From Marthasterias glacialis (taxonomy: Eukaryota > Echinodermata > Asteroidea > Forcipulatida > Asteriidae), in the NCBI GenBank assembly GCA_911728455.2, contig OU452227.1, positions 20,555,431 to 20,619,430 on the forward strand: a stretch of DNA of 64,000 bases, given 5' to 3'. Below, piece by piece: positions 8,401 to 20,862 of the stretch. A model generated the notes under the pieces. It was not told where the DNA came from, did no database searches, and worked only from the letters and a program-made list of their open reading frames with translations. How positions within the stretch are numbered: the stretch's first letter is position 1; each line of letters starts with the position of its first letter. A program made the position numbers and the translations under genes.

Positions 8401-10922
8401 ACTTGTCAGTTTTCCGCCAATAATTTGGGAGATAGGGCCGTTGCTAAGTCTTGTTTTCACTCTGTTACAGTTTCGTGTACAAAAGTGCCATTAGACAGGC
8501 GTTTGAAGCGCATTTGGAGCAGCCCCGCTCCCTGGTAGTTTCAAGGCGGAAGATGTCCCTGGCTGGCCGGGAAAACCAGATTTTCGGATGCAGGACTATG
8601 GCAGCTACCTGCAGGTAGAAGAAATTTCTCTTTAGCCCCATTATTTCTCGAGTTATTGGCCATGGCGCTGCCGACTTCTTTATTCGGCTTTTTTCTTTCT
8701 TTTTTTGCTGGCTTCAGTCCAGCACACACGTAGCGGCCTTGGCTATTGTTGACGTACACAGAGCATGGCCGTTTGCACTGGACATCTTCGGGGTGTCCTC
8801 ACTCCGCGGTCCCTGGCATCCTCCCTTTTAATCCCACTGCCCCAAGACCGGCCTTTTCGGAAAGCCCACGAGCATGGCTTTCTAACAGTGTCAGACTTGT
8901 CAGTTTTCCGCCAATAATTTGGGAGATAGGGCCGTTGCTAAGTCTTGTTTTCACTCTGTTACAGTTTCGTGTACAAAAGTGCCATTAGACGGGCGTTTGA
9001 AGTGCATTCGGAGCAGCCCCGCTCCCTGGTAGTTTCAAGGCGGAAGATGGCCCTGGCTGGCCGGGAAAACCGGATTTTCGGATGCAGGACTATGGCAGCT
9101 ACCTGAAGGTACAAGAAATTTCTCTCTAGCCCCATTATTTCTGGAGTTATTGGCCATGGCGCTGCCGACTTCTTTTTTCGTTTTTTTTTTTTTTTTTTTT
9201 TTTTTGCTGGCTTCAGTCCATCACACACGTAGCGGCCTTGGCTATTGTTGACGTACACAGAGCATGGCCGTTTGCACTGGACATCTTCGGGGTGTCCTCA
9301 CTCCGCGGTCCCTGGCATCCTCCCTGTTAATCCCACAGCCCCAAGACCGGCATTTTCGGAAAGCCCATGAGCAGGGCTTTCTAACAGTGTTAGACTTGTC
9401 AGTTTTCCGCCAATAATTTGGGAGATAGGGCCGTTGCTAAGTCTTGTTTTCACTCTGTTACAGTTTCGTGTACAAAAGTGCCATTAGACAGGCGTTTGAA
9501 GCGCATTTGGAGCAGCCCCGCTCCCTGGTAGTTTCAAGGCGGAAGATGTCCCTGGCTGGCCGGGAAAACCAGATTTTCGGATGCAGGACTATGGCAGCTA
9601 CCTGCAGGTACAAGAAATTTCTCTTTAGCCCCATTATTTCTCGAGTTATTGGCCATGGCGCTGCCGACTTCTTTATTCGGCTTTTTTCTTTCTTTTTTTG
9701 CTGGCTTCAGTCCAGCACACACGTAGCGGCCTTGGCTATTGTTGACGTACACAGAGCATGGCCGTTTGCACTGGACATCTTCGGGGTGTCCTCACTCCGC
9801 GGTCCCTGGCATCCTCCCTTTTAATCCCACTGCCCCAAGACCGGCCTTTTCGGAAAGCCCACGAGCATGGCTTTCTAACAGTGTCAGACTTGTCAGTTTT
9901 CCGCCAATAATTTGGGAGATAGGGCCGTTGCTAAGTCTTGTTTTCACTCTGTTACAGTTTCGTGTACAAAAGTGCCATTAGACGGGCGTTTGAAGTGCAT
10001 TCGGAGCAGCCCCGCTCCCTGGTAGTTTCAAGGCGGAAGATGGCCCTGGCTGGCCGGGAAAACCGGATTTTCGGATGCAGGACTATGGCAGCTACCTGCA
10101 GGTAAAAGAAATTTCTCTCTAGCCCCATTATTTCTCGAGTTATTGGCCGTGGCGCTGCCGACTTCTTTATTCGGCTTTTTTCTTTCTTTCTTTGCTGGCT
10201 TCAGTCCAGCACACACGTAGCGGCCTTGGCTATTGTTGACGTACACAGAGCATGCCCGTTTGCACTGGACATCTTCGGGGTGTCCTCACTCCGTGGTCCC
10301 TGGCATCCTCCCTGTTAATCCCACAGCCCCAAGACCGGCATTTTCGGAAAGCCCATGAGCAGGGCTTTCTAACAGTGTCAGACTTGTCAGTTTTCCGCCA
10401 CTAATTTGGGAGATAAGGCCGTTGCTAAGTCTTGTTTTCACTCTGTTACAGTTTCGTGTACAAAAGTGCCATTAGACAGGCGTTTGAACCTCATTCGGAG
10501 CAGCCCCGCTCCCTGGTAGTTTCAAGGCGGAAGATGGCCCTGGCTGGCCGGGAAAACCGGATTTACGGATGCAGGACTATGGCAGCTACCTGCAGGTACA
10601 AGAAATTTCTCTCTAGCCCCATTATTTCTGGAGTTATTGGCCGTGGCGCTGCCGCCCTCTTTTTTCCTTTTTTTTTTTTTTTTTTTTTTTTTTCTGCTGG
10701 CTTCAGTCCAGCACACACGTAGCGGCCTTGGCTATTGTTGACGTACACAGAGCATGGCCGTTTGCACTGGACATCTTCGGGGTGTCCTCACTCCGCGGTC
10801 CCTGGCATCCTCCCTGTTAATTCCATAGCCCCTAAATCGGTATTTTCGGACAGCCCATGAGCAGGGCTTTCTAACAGTGTCAGACTTGTCAGTTTTCCGC
10901 CAATAATTTGGGAGATAGGGCC
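5463..10922 (+). repeat. Higher-order block 1, second copy (units 12-22)
   Basis: Unit starts are 5463, 5961, 6453, 6953, 7444, 7942, 8440, 8934, 9433, 9927 and 10421. The order of variant units is the same as in 1-5462. Differences seen by eye include ATGACAGC in unit 15 (near 7112), the T-run lengths, GGATTTACGG in unit 22 (near 10558) and GGACAGCCC for GGAAAGCCC near 10848. The copy ends near 10915, where the next unit starts GTTGCTCAGTC, unlike unit 1 or 12. Confidence 0.93.
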
Positions 10923-13900
10923 GTTGCTCAGTCTTGTTTTCACTCTGTTACAGTTTCGTGTACAAAAGTGCCATTAGACAGGCGTTTGAAGCGCATTCGG
11001 AGCAGCCCCAATCCGTGGTAGTTTCAAGGCGGAAGATGGCCCTGGCTGGCCGGGAAAACCGGATTTTCGGATGCAGGACTATGGCAGCTACCTGCAGGTA
11101 CAAGAAATTTCTCTCTAGCCCCATTATTTCTGGAGTTATTGGCCATGGCGCTGCCGACTTCTTTTTTCGTTTTTTTTTTTTTTTTTTGCTGGCTTCAGTC
11201 CAGCACACACGTAGCGGCCTTGGCTATTGTTGACTTACACAGAGCATGGCCGTTTGCACTGGACATCTTCGGGGTGTCCTCCCTCCGCGGTCCCTGGCAT
11301 CCTCCCTGTTAATTCCACAGCCCCAAGACCGGCATTTTCGGAAAGCCCATGAGCAGGGCTTTCTAACAGTGTCAGACTTGTCAGTTTTCCGCCAATAATT
11401 TGGGAGATAGGGCCGTTGCTAAGTCTTGTTTTCACTCTGTTACAGTTTCGTGTACAAAAGTGCCCTTAGACAGGCGTTTGAAGCGCATTCGGAGCAGCCC
11501 CGCTCCCTGGTAGTTTCAAGGCGGAAGATGGCCCTGGCTGGCCGGGAAAACCGGATTTTCGGATGCAGGACTATAGCAGCTACCTGCATGTACAAGAAAT
11601 TTCTCTTTAGCCCCATTATTTCTGGAGTTATTGGCCGTGGCGCTGCCGACTTCTTTTTTCGTTTTTTTTTTTTTTTTTTTTTTTTTGCTGGCTTCAGTCC
11701 AGCACACACGTAGCGGCCTTGGCTATTGTTGACGTACACAGAGCATGGCCGTTTGCACTGGACATCTTCGGGGTGTCCTCACTCCGCGGTCCCTGGCATC
11801 CTCCCTGTTAATCCCACAGCCCCAAGACCGGCATTTTCGGAAAGCCCATGAGCAGGGCTTTCTAACAGTGTCAGACTTGTCAGTTTTCCGCCAATAATTT
11901 GGGAGATAGGGCCGTTGCTAAGTTTTGTTTTCACTCTGTTACAGTTTCGTGTACAAAAGTGCCATTAGACAGGCGTTTGAAGCGCATTCGGAGCAGCCCC
12001 GCTCCCTGGTAGTTTCAAGGCGGAAGATGGCCCTGGCTGGCCGGGAAAACCGGATTTTCGGATGCAAGACTGTGGCAGCTACCTGCAGGTAGAATAAATT
12101 TCTCTCTAGCCCCTTTATTTCTGGAGTTATTGGCCGTGGCGCTGCCGACTTCTTTTTTCGGGTTTTTTTTTTTTTTTTTTTTTTTTTGCTGGCTTCAGTC
12201 CAGCACACACGTACCGGCCTTGGCTATTGTTGACGTACACAGAGCATGGCCGTTTGCACTGGACATCTTCGGGGTGTCCTCACTCCGCGGTCCCTGGCAT
12301 CCTCCCTGTTAAGCCCACAGCCCAAAGACCGGCATTTTCGGAAAGCCCAAGAGCAGGGCTTTCTAACAGTGTCAGACTTGTCAGTTTTCCGCCAATAATT
12401 TGGGAGATAGGGCCGTTGCTAAGTTTTGTTTTCACTCTGTTACAGTTTCGTGTACAAAAGTGCCATTAGACAGGCGTTTGAAGCGCATTCGGAGCAGCCC
12501 CGCTCCCTGGTAGTTTCAAGGCGGAAGATGGCCCTGGCTGGCCGGGAAAACCGGATTTTCGGATGCAAGACTATGGCAGCTACCTGCAGGTAGAATAAAT
12601 TTCTGTCTAGCCCCTTTATTTCTGGAGTTACTGGCCGTGGCGCTGCCGACTTCTTTTTTCGGGTTTTTTTTTTTTTTTTTTTTTTTTGCTGGCTTCAGTC
12701 CAGCACACACGTAGCGGCCTTGGCTATTGTTGACGTACACAGAGCATGGCCGTTTGCACTGGACATCTTCGGGGTGTCCTCACTCCGCGGTCCCTGGCAT
12801 CCTCCCTGTTAAGCCCACAGCCCAAAGACCGGCATTTTCGGAAAGCCCATGAGCAGGGCTTTCTAACAGTGTCAGACTTGTCAGTTTTCCGCCAATAATT
12901 TGGGAGATAGGGCCGTTGCTAAGTTTTGTTTTCACTCTGTTACAGTTTCGTGTACAAAAGTGCCATTAGACAGGCGTTTGAAGCGCATTCGGAGCAGCCC
13001 CGCTCCCTGGTAGTTTCAAGGCGGAAGATGGCCCTGGCTGGCCGGGAAAACCGGATTTTCGGATGCAAGACTATGGCAGCTACCTGCAGGTACAATAAAT
13101 TTCTCTCTAGCCCCATTATTTCTGGAGTTATTGGCCGTGGCGCTGCCGACTTCTTTTTTCGGGTTTTTTTTTTTTTTTTTTTTTTTTGCTGGCTTCAGTC
13201 CAGCACACACGTACCGGCCTTGGCTATTGTTGACGTACACAGAGCATGGCCGTTTGCACTGGACATCTTCGGGGTGTCCTCACTCCGCGGTCCCTGGCAT
13301 CCTCCCTGTTAATCCCACAGCCCCAAGACCGGCATTTTCGGAAAGCCCATGAGCAGGGCTTTCTAACAGTGTCAGACTTGTCAGTTTTCCGCAAATAATT
13401 TGGGAGATAGGGCCGTTGCTAAGTCTTGTTTTCACTCTGTTACAGTTTCGTGTACAAAAGTGCCCTTAGACAGGCGTTTGAAGCGCATTCGGAGCAGCCC
13501 CGCTCCCTGGTAGTTTCAAGGCGGAAGATGGCCCTGGCTGGCCGGGAAAACCGGATTTTCGGATGCAGGACTATAGCAGCTACCTGCATGTACAAGAAAT
13601 TTCTCTTTAGCCCCATTATTTCTGGAGTTATTGGCCGTGGCGCTGCCGACTTCTTTTTTCGTTTTTTTTTTTTTTTTTTTTTTTTTTGCTGGCTTCAGTC
13701 CAGCACACACGTAGCGGCCTTGGCTATTGTTGACGTACACAGAGCATGGCCGTTTGCACTGGACATCTTCGGGGTGTCCTCACTCCGCGGTCCCTGGCAT
13801 CCTCCCTGTTAATCCCACAGCCCCAAGACCGGCATTTTCGGAAAGCCCATGAGCAGGGCTTTCTAACAGTGTCAGACTTGTCAGTTTTCCGCCAATAATT

Positions 13901-14662
13901 TGGGAGATAGGGCCGTTGCTAAGTTTTGTTTTCACTCTGTTACAGTTTCGTGTACAAAAGTGCCATTAGACAGGCGTTTGAACCTCATTCGGAGCAGCCC
14001 CGCTCCCTGGTAGTTTCAAGGCGGAAGATGGCCCTGGCTGGCCGGGAAAACCGGATTTTCGGATGCAGGACTATGGCAGCTACCTGCAGGTACAAGAAAT
14101 TTCTCTCTAGCCCCTTTATTTCTGGAGTTATTGGCCGTGGCGCTGCCGACTTCTTTTTTCGGGTTTTTTTTTTTTTTTTTTTTTTTTGCTGGCTTCAGTC
14201 CAGCACACACGTAGCGGCCTTGGCTATTGTTGACGTACACAGAGCATGGCCGTTTGCACTGGACATCTTCGGGGTGTCCTCACTCCGCGGTCCCTGGCAT
14301 CCTCCCTGTTAAGCCCACAGCCCAAAGACCGGCATTTTCGGAAAGCCCATGAGCAGGGCTTTCTAACAGTGTGAGACTTGTCAGTTTTCCGCCAATAATT
14401 TGGGAGATAGGGCCGTTGCTAAGTTTTGTTTTCACTCTGTTACAGTTTCGTGTATAAAAGTGCCATTAGACAGGCGTTTGAAGCGCATTCGGAGCAGCCC
14501 CGCTCCCTGGTAGTTTCAAGGCGGAAGATGGCCCTGGCTGGCCGGGAAAACCGGATTTTCGGATGCAAGACTATGGCAGCTACCTGCAGGTACAATAAAT
14601 TTCTCTCTAGCCCCATTATTTCTGGAGTTATTGGCCGTGGCGCTGCCGACTTCTTTTTTCGG

Positions 14663-14693
<31 letters not shown>

Positions 14694-15408
14694 GCTTCAG
14701 TCCAGCACACACGTACCGGCCTTGGCTATTGTTGACGTACACAGAGCATGGCCGTTTGCACTGGACATCTTCGGGGTGTCCTCACTCCGCGGTCCCTGGC
14801 ATCTTCCTTGTTAATCCCACAGCCCCAAGACCGGCATTTTCGGAAAGCCCATGAGCAGGGCTTTCTAACAGTGTCAGACTTGTCAGTTTTCCGCCAATAA
14901 GGTGGGAGATAGGGCCGTTGCTAAGTCTTGTTTTCACTCTGTTACAGTTTCGTGTACAAAAGTGCCCTTAGACAGGCGTTTGAAGCGCATTCGGAGCAGC
15001 CCCGCTCCCTGGTAGTTTCAAGGCGGAAGATGGCCCTGGCTGGCCGGGAAAACCGGATTTTCGGATGCAGGACTATGGCAGCTACCTGCAGGTACAAGAA
15101 ATTTCTCTCTAGCCCCATTATTTCTGGAGTTATTGGCCATGGCGCTGCCGACTTCTTTTTTCGTTTTTTTTTTTTTTTTTTGCTGGCTTCAGTCCAGCAC
15201 ACACGTAGCGGCCTTGGCTATTGTTGACGTACACAGAGCATGGCCGTTTGCACTGGACATCTTAGGGGTGTCCTCACTCCGCGGTCCCTGGCATCCTCCC
15301 TGTTAATCCCACAGCCCCAAGACCGGCATTTTCGGAAAGCCCATGAGCAGGGCTTTCTAACAGTGTCAGACTTGTCAGTTTTCCGCCAATAATTTGGGAG
15401 ATAGGGCC
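10923..15408 (+). repeat. Mixed block of nine units around 500 bp (units 23-31)
   Basis: Unit starts are 10923, 11415, 11914, 12415, 12915, 13415, 13915, 14415 and 14917. Units at 11415 and 13415 are near-identical (GCCCTTAGACAG, ACTATAGCAGC, CTGCATGTAC), a 2000-bp, four-unit spacing. Units at 12915 and 14415 share GTACAATAAATTT and GTACCGG. Units at 11914, 12415 and 13915 share CCCTTTATTTC, AAGCCCACAGCCCAAAG and TTTTTTCGGG before the T run. The alternation of shared variants looks like repeated local exchange. Confidence 0.85.
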
Positions 15409-15721
15409 GTTGCTAAGTTTTGTTTTCACTCTGTTACAGTTTCGTGTACAAAAGTGCCATTAGACAGGCGTTTGAAGCGCATTCGGAGCAGCCCCGCTCC
15501 CTGGTAGTTTCAAGGCGGAAGATGGCCCTGGCTGGCCGGGAAAACCGGATTTCCGGATGCAGGACTATGGCAGCTACCTGCAGGTACAAGAAATTTCTCT
15601 CTAGCCCCACTATTTCTGGAGTTATTGGCCGTGGCGCTGCCGACTTTTTTTTTCGGTTTTTTTTTTTTTTTTTTTTTTGCTGGCTTCAGTCCAGCACACA
15701 CGTAGCGGCCTTGGCTATTGT

Positions 15722-15729
15722 TGACGTCA
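15722..15729 (+). promoter_or_regulatory. Perfect TGACGTCA (CRE-type) palindrome
   Basis: TGACGTCA is the consensus of CREB/ATF family sites. It arises here from TGACGTACACAG changing to TGACGTCACAAAG. The match is exact, but occupancy is unknown. Confidence 0.45.
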
Positions 15730-16219
15730 CAAAGCATGGCCGTTTGTACTGGACATCTTCGGGGTGTCCTCACTCCGCGGTGTCTGGCATCCTCCCTGTT
15801 AATCCCACAGCCCCAAGACCGGCATTTTCGGAAAGCCCATGAGTAGGGCTTTCTAACAGTGTCAGACTTGTCAGTTTTCCGCCAATAATTTGGGAGACAG
15901 GGCCGTTGCTAAGTTTTGTTTTTACTCTGTTACAGTTTCGTGTACAAAAGTGCCATTAGACAGGCGTTTGAAGCGCATTCGGAGCAGCCCCGCTCCCTGG
16001 TAGTTTCAAGGCGGAAGATGGCCCTGGCTGGCCGGGAAAATTGGATTTTCGGATGCAGGACTATGGCAGCTACCTGCAGGTACAACAAATTTCTCTTTAG
16101 CCTCATTTCTTCTGGAGTTATTGGCCGTGGCGCTGCCGATTTCTTTTTTCGTTTTTTTTTTTTTTTTTTTTTTTTTGCTGGCTTCAGTCCAGCACACACG
16201 TAGCGGCCTTGGCTATTGT

Positions 16220-16227
16220 TGACGTCA
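16220..16227 (+). promoter_or_regulatory. Perfect TGACGTCA (CRE-type) palindrome
   Basis: Same change as at 15722, in the next unit. The shared flank CACAAAGCATGG shows common descent rather than independent mutation. Confidence 0.45.
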
Positions 16228-16717
16228 CAAAGCATGGCCGTTTGTACTGGACATCTTCGGGGTGTCCTCACTCCGCGGTGTCTGGCATCCTCCCTGTTAA
16301 TCCCACAGCCCCAAGACCGGCATTTTCGGAAAGCCCATGAGTAGGGCTTTCTAACAGTGTCAGACTTGTCAGTTTTCCGCCAATAATTTGGGAGACAGGG
16401 CCGTTGCTAAGTTTTGTTTTTACTCTGTTACAGTTTCGTGTACAAAAGTGCCATTAGACAGGCGTTTGAAGCGCATTCGGAGCAGCCCCGCTCCCTGGTA
16501 GTTTCAAGGCGGAAGATGGCCCTGGCTGGCCGGGAAAACCAGATTTTCGGATGCAGGACTATGGCAGCTACCTGCAGGTACAACAAATTTCTCTTTAGCC
16601 TCATTTCTTCTGGAGTTATTGGCCGTGGCGCTGCCGATTTCTTTTTTCGTTTTTTTTTTTTTTTTTTTTTTTTTGCTGGCTTCAGTCCAGCACACACGTA
16701 GCGGCCTTGGCTATTGT

Positions 16718-16725
16718 TGACGTCA
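16718..16725 (+). promoter_or_regulatory. Perfect TGACGTCA (CRE-type) palindrome
   Basis: Third and last copy of this variant in the window. After this unit the array returns to TGACGTAC. Confidence 0.45.
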
Positions 16726-16900
16726 CAAAGCATGGCCGTTTGCACTGGACATCTTCGGGGTGTCCTCATTCCGCGGTGTCTGGCATCCTCCCTGTTAATT
16801 CCACAGCCCCAAGACCGGCATTTTCGGAAAGCCCATGAGCAGGGCTTTCTAACAGTGTTAGACTTGTCAGTTTTCCGCCAATAATTTGGGAGATAGGGCC

Positions 16901-19900
16901 GTTGCTAAGTTTTGTTTTCACTCTGTTACAGTTTCGTGTACAAAAGTGCCATTAGACAGGCGTTTGAAGCGCATTCGGAGCAGCCCCGCTCCCTGGTAGT
17001 TTCAAGGCGGAAGATGGCCCTGCTGGCCGGGAAAACCGGATTTTCAAATGCAGGACTATGGAAGCTACCTGCAGGTACAAGAAGTTTCTCTCTAGCCCCA
17101 TTATTTCTGGAGTTATTGGCCGTGGCGCTGCCGACTTCTTTTTTCGTTTTTTTTTTTTTTTTGCTGGCTTCAGTCCAGCACACACGTAGCGGCCTTGGCT
17201 ATTGTTGACGTACACAGAGCATGGCCGTTTGCACTGGACCTCTTCGGGGTGTCCTCACTCCGCGGTCCCTGGCATCCTCCCTGTTAATTCCAAAGCCCCA
17301 AGACCGGCATTTTCGGAAAGCCCATGAGCAGGGCTTTCTAACAGTGTCAGACTTGTCAGTTTTCCGCCAATAATTTGGGAGATAGGGCCGTTGCTAAGTT
17401 TTGTTTTTACTCTGTTACAGTTTCGTGTACAAAAGTGCCATTAGACAGGCGTTTGAAGCGCATTCGGAGCAGCCCCGCTCCCTGGTAGTTTCAAGGCGGA
17501 AGATGGCCCTGGCTGGCCGGGAAAACCAGATTTTCGGATGCAGGCCTATGGCAGCTACCTGCAGGTACAAGAAATTTCTCTCTAGCCCCATTATTTCTGG
17601 AGTTATTGGCCGTGGCGCTGCCGACTTCTTTTTTCGTTTTTTTTTTTTTTTTTTTTTTTTTTGCTGGCTTCAGTCCAGCACACACGTAGCGGCCTTAGCT
17701 ATTGTTGACGTACACAGAGCATGGCCGTTTGCACTGGACATCTTCGGGGTGTCCTCACTCCGCGGTCCCTGGCATCCTCCCTGTTAATCCCACAGCCCCA
17801 AGACCGGCATTTTCGGAAAGCCCATGAGCAGGGCTTTCTAACAGTGTCCGACTTGTCAGTTTTCCGCCAATAATTTGGGAGATAGGGCCGTTGCTAAGTC
17901 TTGTTTTCACTCTGTTACAGTTTCGTGTACAAAAGTGCCCTTAGACAGGCGTTTGAAGCGCATTCGGAGCAGCCCCGCTCCCTGGCAGTTTCAAGGCGGA
18001 AGATGGCCCTGGCTGGCCGGGAAAACCGGATTTTCGGATGCAGGACTATGGCAGCTACCTGCAGGTACAAGAAATTTCTCTCTAGCCTCATTTCTTCTGG
18101 AGTTATTGGCCGTGGCGCTGCCGATTTCTTTTTTCGTTTTTTTTTTTTTTTTTTTTTGCTGGCTTCAGTCCAGCACACACGTAGCGGCCTTGGCTATTGT
18201 TGACGTACACAGAGCATGGCTGTTTGCACTGGACATCTTCGGGGTGTCCTCACTCCGCGGTGTCTGGCATCCTCCCTGTTAATTCCACAGCCCCAAGATC
18301 GGCATTTTCGGAAAGCCCATGAGCAGGGCTTTCTAACAGTGTCAGACTTGTCAGTTTTCCGCAAATAATTTGGGAGATAGGGCTGTTGCTAAGTGTTTTT
18401 TTCACTCTGTTACAGTTTCGTGTACAAAAGTGCCATTAGACAGGCGTTTTAAGCGCATTCGGAGCAGCCCCGCTCCCTGGTAGTTTCAAGACGGAAGATG
18501 GCCCTGGCTGGCCGGGAAAACCAGATTTTCGGATGCAGGACTATGGCAGCTACCTGCAGGTACAAGACATTTCTCTCTAGCCCCATTATTTCTGGAGTTA
18601 TTGGCTGTGGCGCTGCCGATTTCTTTTTTCGGATTTTTTTGTTTTGTTTTACTGGCTTCAGTCCAGCACACACATAGCGGCCTTGGCTATTGTTGACGTA
18701 CACAGAGCATGGCCGTTTGCACTGGACATCTTCGGGGTGTTCTCACTCCGCGGTCCCTGGCATCCTCCCTGTTAATCCCACAGCCCCTAGACCAACATTT
18801 TCGGAAAGCCCATGAGCAGGGCTTTCTAACAGTGTCAGACTTGTCAGTTTTCCGCCAATAATTTGGGAGATAGGGCCGTTGCTAAGTGTTGTTTTCACTC
18901 TGTTACAGTTTCGTGTACAAAAGTGCCATTAGACGGGTGTTTGAAGCGCATTCGGAGCAGCCCCGCTCCCTGGTAGTTTCAAAGCGGAAGATGGCCCTGG
19001 CTGGCCGGGAAAACCGGATTTTCGGATGCAAGACTATGGCAGCTACCTGCAGGTACAAGAAATTTCTCTCTAGCCCCATTATTTCTGGAGTTATTGGCCG
19101 TGGCGCTGCCGATTTCTTTTTTCGGATTTTTATTTTTTTTTTACTGGCTTCAGTCCAGCACACACGTAGCGGCCTTGGCTATTGTTGACGTACACAGAGC
19201 ATGGCCGTTTGCACTGGACATCTTCGGGGTGTCCTCACTCCGCGGTCCCTGGCATCCTCCCTGTTAATCCCACAGCCCCAAGACCGGCATTTTCGGAAAG
19301 CCCATGAGCAGGGCTTTCTAACAGTGTCAGACTTGTCAGTTTTCCGCCAATAATTTGGGAGATAGGGCCGTTGCTAAGTCTTGTTTTTACTCTGTTACAG
19401 TTTCGTGTACAAAAGTGCCATTAGACAGGCGTTTGAAGCGCATTCGGATCAGCCCCGCTTCCTGGAAGTTTCAAGGCGGAAGATGGCCCTGGCTGGCCGG
19501 GAAAACCAGATTTTCGGATGCAGGACTATGGCAGCTACCTGCAGGTACAAGAAATTTCTCTCTAGCCCCATTATTTCTGGAGTTATTGGCCGTGGCGCTG
19601 CCTACTTCTTTTTTCGTTTTTTTTTTTTTTTTTTTTTTACTGGCTTCAGTCCAGCACACACGTAGCGGCCTTAGCTATTGTTGACGTACACAGAGCATGG
19701 CCGTTTGCACTGGACATCTTCGGGGTGTCCTCACTCCGCGGTCCCTGGCATCCTCCCTATTAGTCCCACAGCCCCAAGACCGGCATTTTCGGAAAGCCCA
19801 TGAGCAGGGCTTTCTAACAGTGTCAGACTTGTCAGTTTTCCGCCAATAATTTGGGAGATAGGGCCGTTGCTAAGTCTTGTTTTCACTCTGTTACAGTTTC

Positions 19901-20862
19901 GTGTACAAAAGTGCCATTAGAGAGGCGTTTGAAGCGCATTCGGAGCAGCCCCGCTCCCTGGTAGTTTCAAAGCGGAAGATGGCCCTGGCTGGCCGGGATA
20001 ACCGGATTTTCGGATGCAGGACTATGGCAGCTACCTGCAGGTACAAGAAATTTCTCTGTAGCCCCATTATTTCTGGAGTTATTGGCCGTGGCGCTGCCGA
20101 TTTCTTTTTTCGGATTTTTTTTTTTTTTTTTTTTTGCTGGCTTCAGTCCAGCACACACGTAGCGGCCTTGGCTATTGTTGACGTACACAGAGCATGGCCG
20201 TTTGCACTGGACATCTTCGGGGTGTCCTCACTCCGCGGTCCCTGGCATCCTCCCTGTTAATCCCAAAGCCCCAAGACCGGCATTTTCGGAAAGCCCATGA
20301 GCAGGGCTTTCTAACAGTGTCCGACTTGTCAGTTTTCCGCCAATAATTTGGGAGATAGGGCCGTTGCTAAGTCTTGTTTTCACTCTGTTACAGTTTCGTG
20401 TACAAAAGTGCCCTTAGACAGGCGTTTGAAGCGCATTCGGAGCAGCCCCGCTCCCTGGTAGTTTCAAGGCGGAAGATGGCCCTGGCTGGCCGGGAAAACC
20501 GGATTTTCGGATGCAAGACTATGGCAGCTACCTGCAGGTACAACAAATTTCTCTCTAGCCTCATTTCTTCTGGAGTTATTGGCCGTGGCGCTGCCGATTT
20601 CTTTTTTCGTTTTTTTTTTTTTTTTTTTTTTTTTTGCTGGCTTCAGTCCAGCACACACGTAGCGGCCTTGGCTATTGTTGACGTACACAGAGCATGGCCG
20701 TTTGCACTGGACATCTTCGGGGTGTCCTCACTCCGCGGTCCCTGGCATCCTCCCTGTTAATCCCACAGCCCCAAGACCGGCATTTTCGGAAAGCCCATGA
20801 GCAGGGCTTTCTAACAGTGTCAGACTTGTCAGTTTTCCGCCAATAATTTGGGAGATAGGGCC
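16901..20862 (+). repeat. Mixed units 35-42
   Basis: Unit starts are 16901, 17390, 17890, 18385, 18878, 19370, 19866 and 20363. The unit at 16901 has a one-base deletion (CCCTGCTGGCC), TTTTCAAATGC, ATGGAAGC and AAGAAGTTTC, a set found again only at 48659. Units at 18385, 18878 and 19370 share ACTGGCTTCAG instead of GCTGGCTTCAG after the T run, and the first two have broken T tracts (TTTGTTTTGTTTT and TTTTTATTTT). Units at 17890 and 20363 share GCCCTTAGACAG and CCTCATTTCTTCTGG. The unit at 19370 carries GGATCAGCCCCGCTTCC, a marker that becomes periodic further on. Confidence 0.85.

Larger units (their letters stand above)
15409..16900 (+). repeat. Three units with a perfect CRE palindrome (units 32-34)
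   Basis: Unit starts are 15409, 15905 and 16403. All three have GACGTCACAAAGCATGG where other units have GACGTACACAGAGCATGG, and CGCGGTGTCTGG for CGCGGTCCCTGG. Units 33 and 34 are an adjacent duplicate pair (498 bp apart) sharing GGGAGACAGGG upstream, TACAACAAATTTC and CCTCATTTCTTCTGG. Confidence 0.88.
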
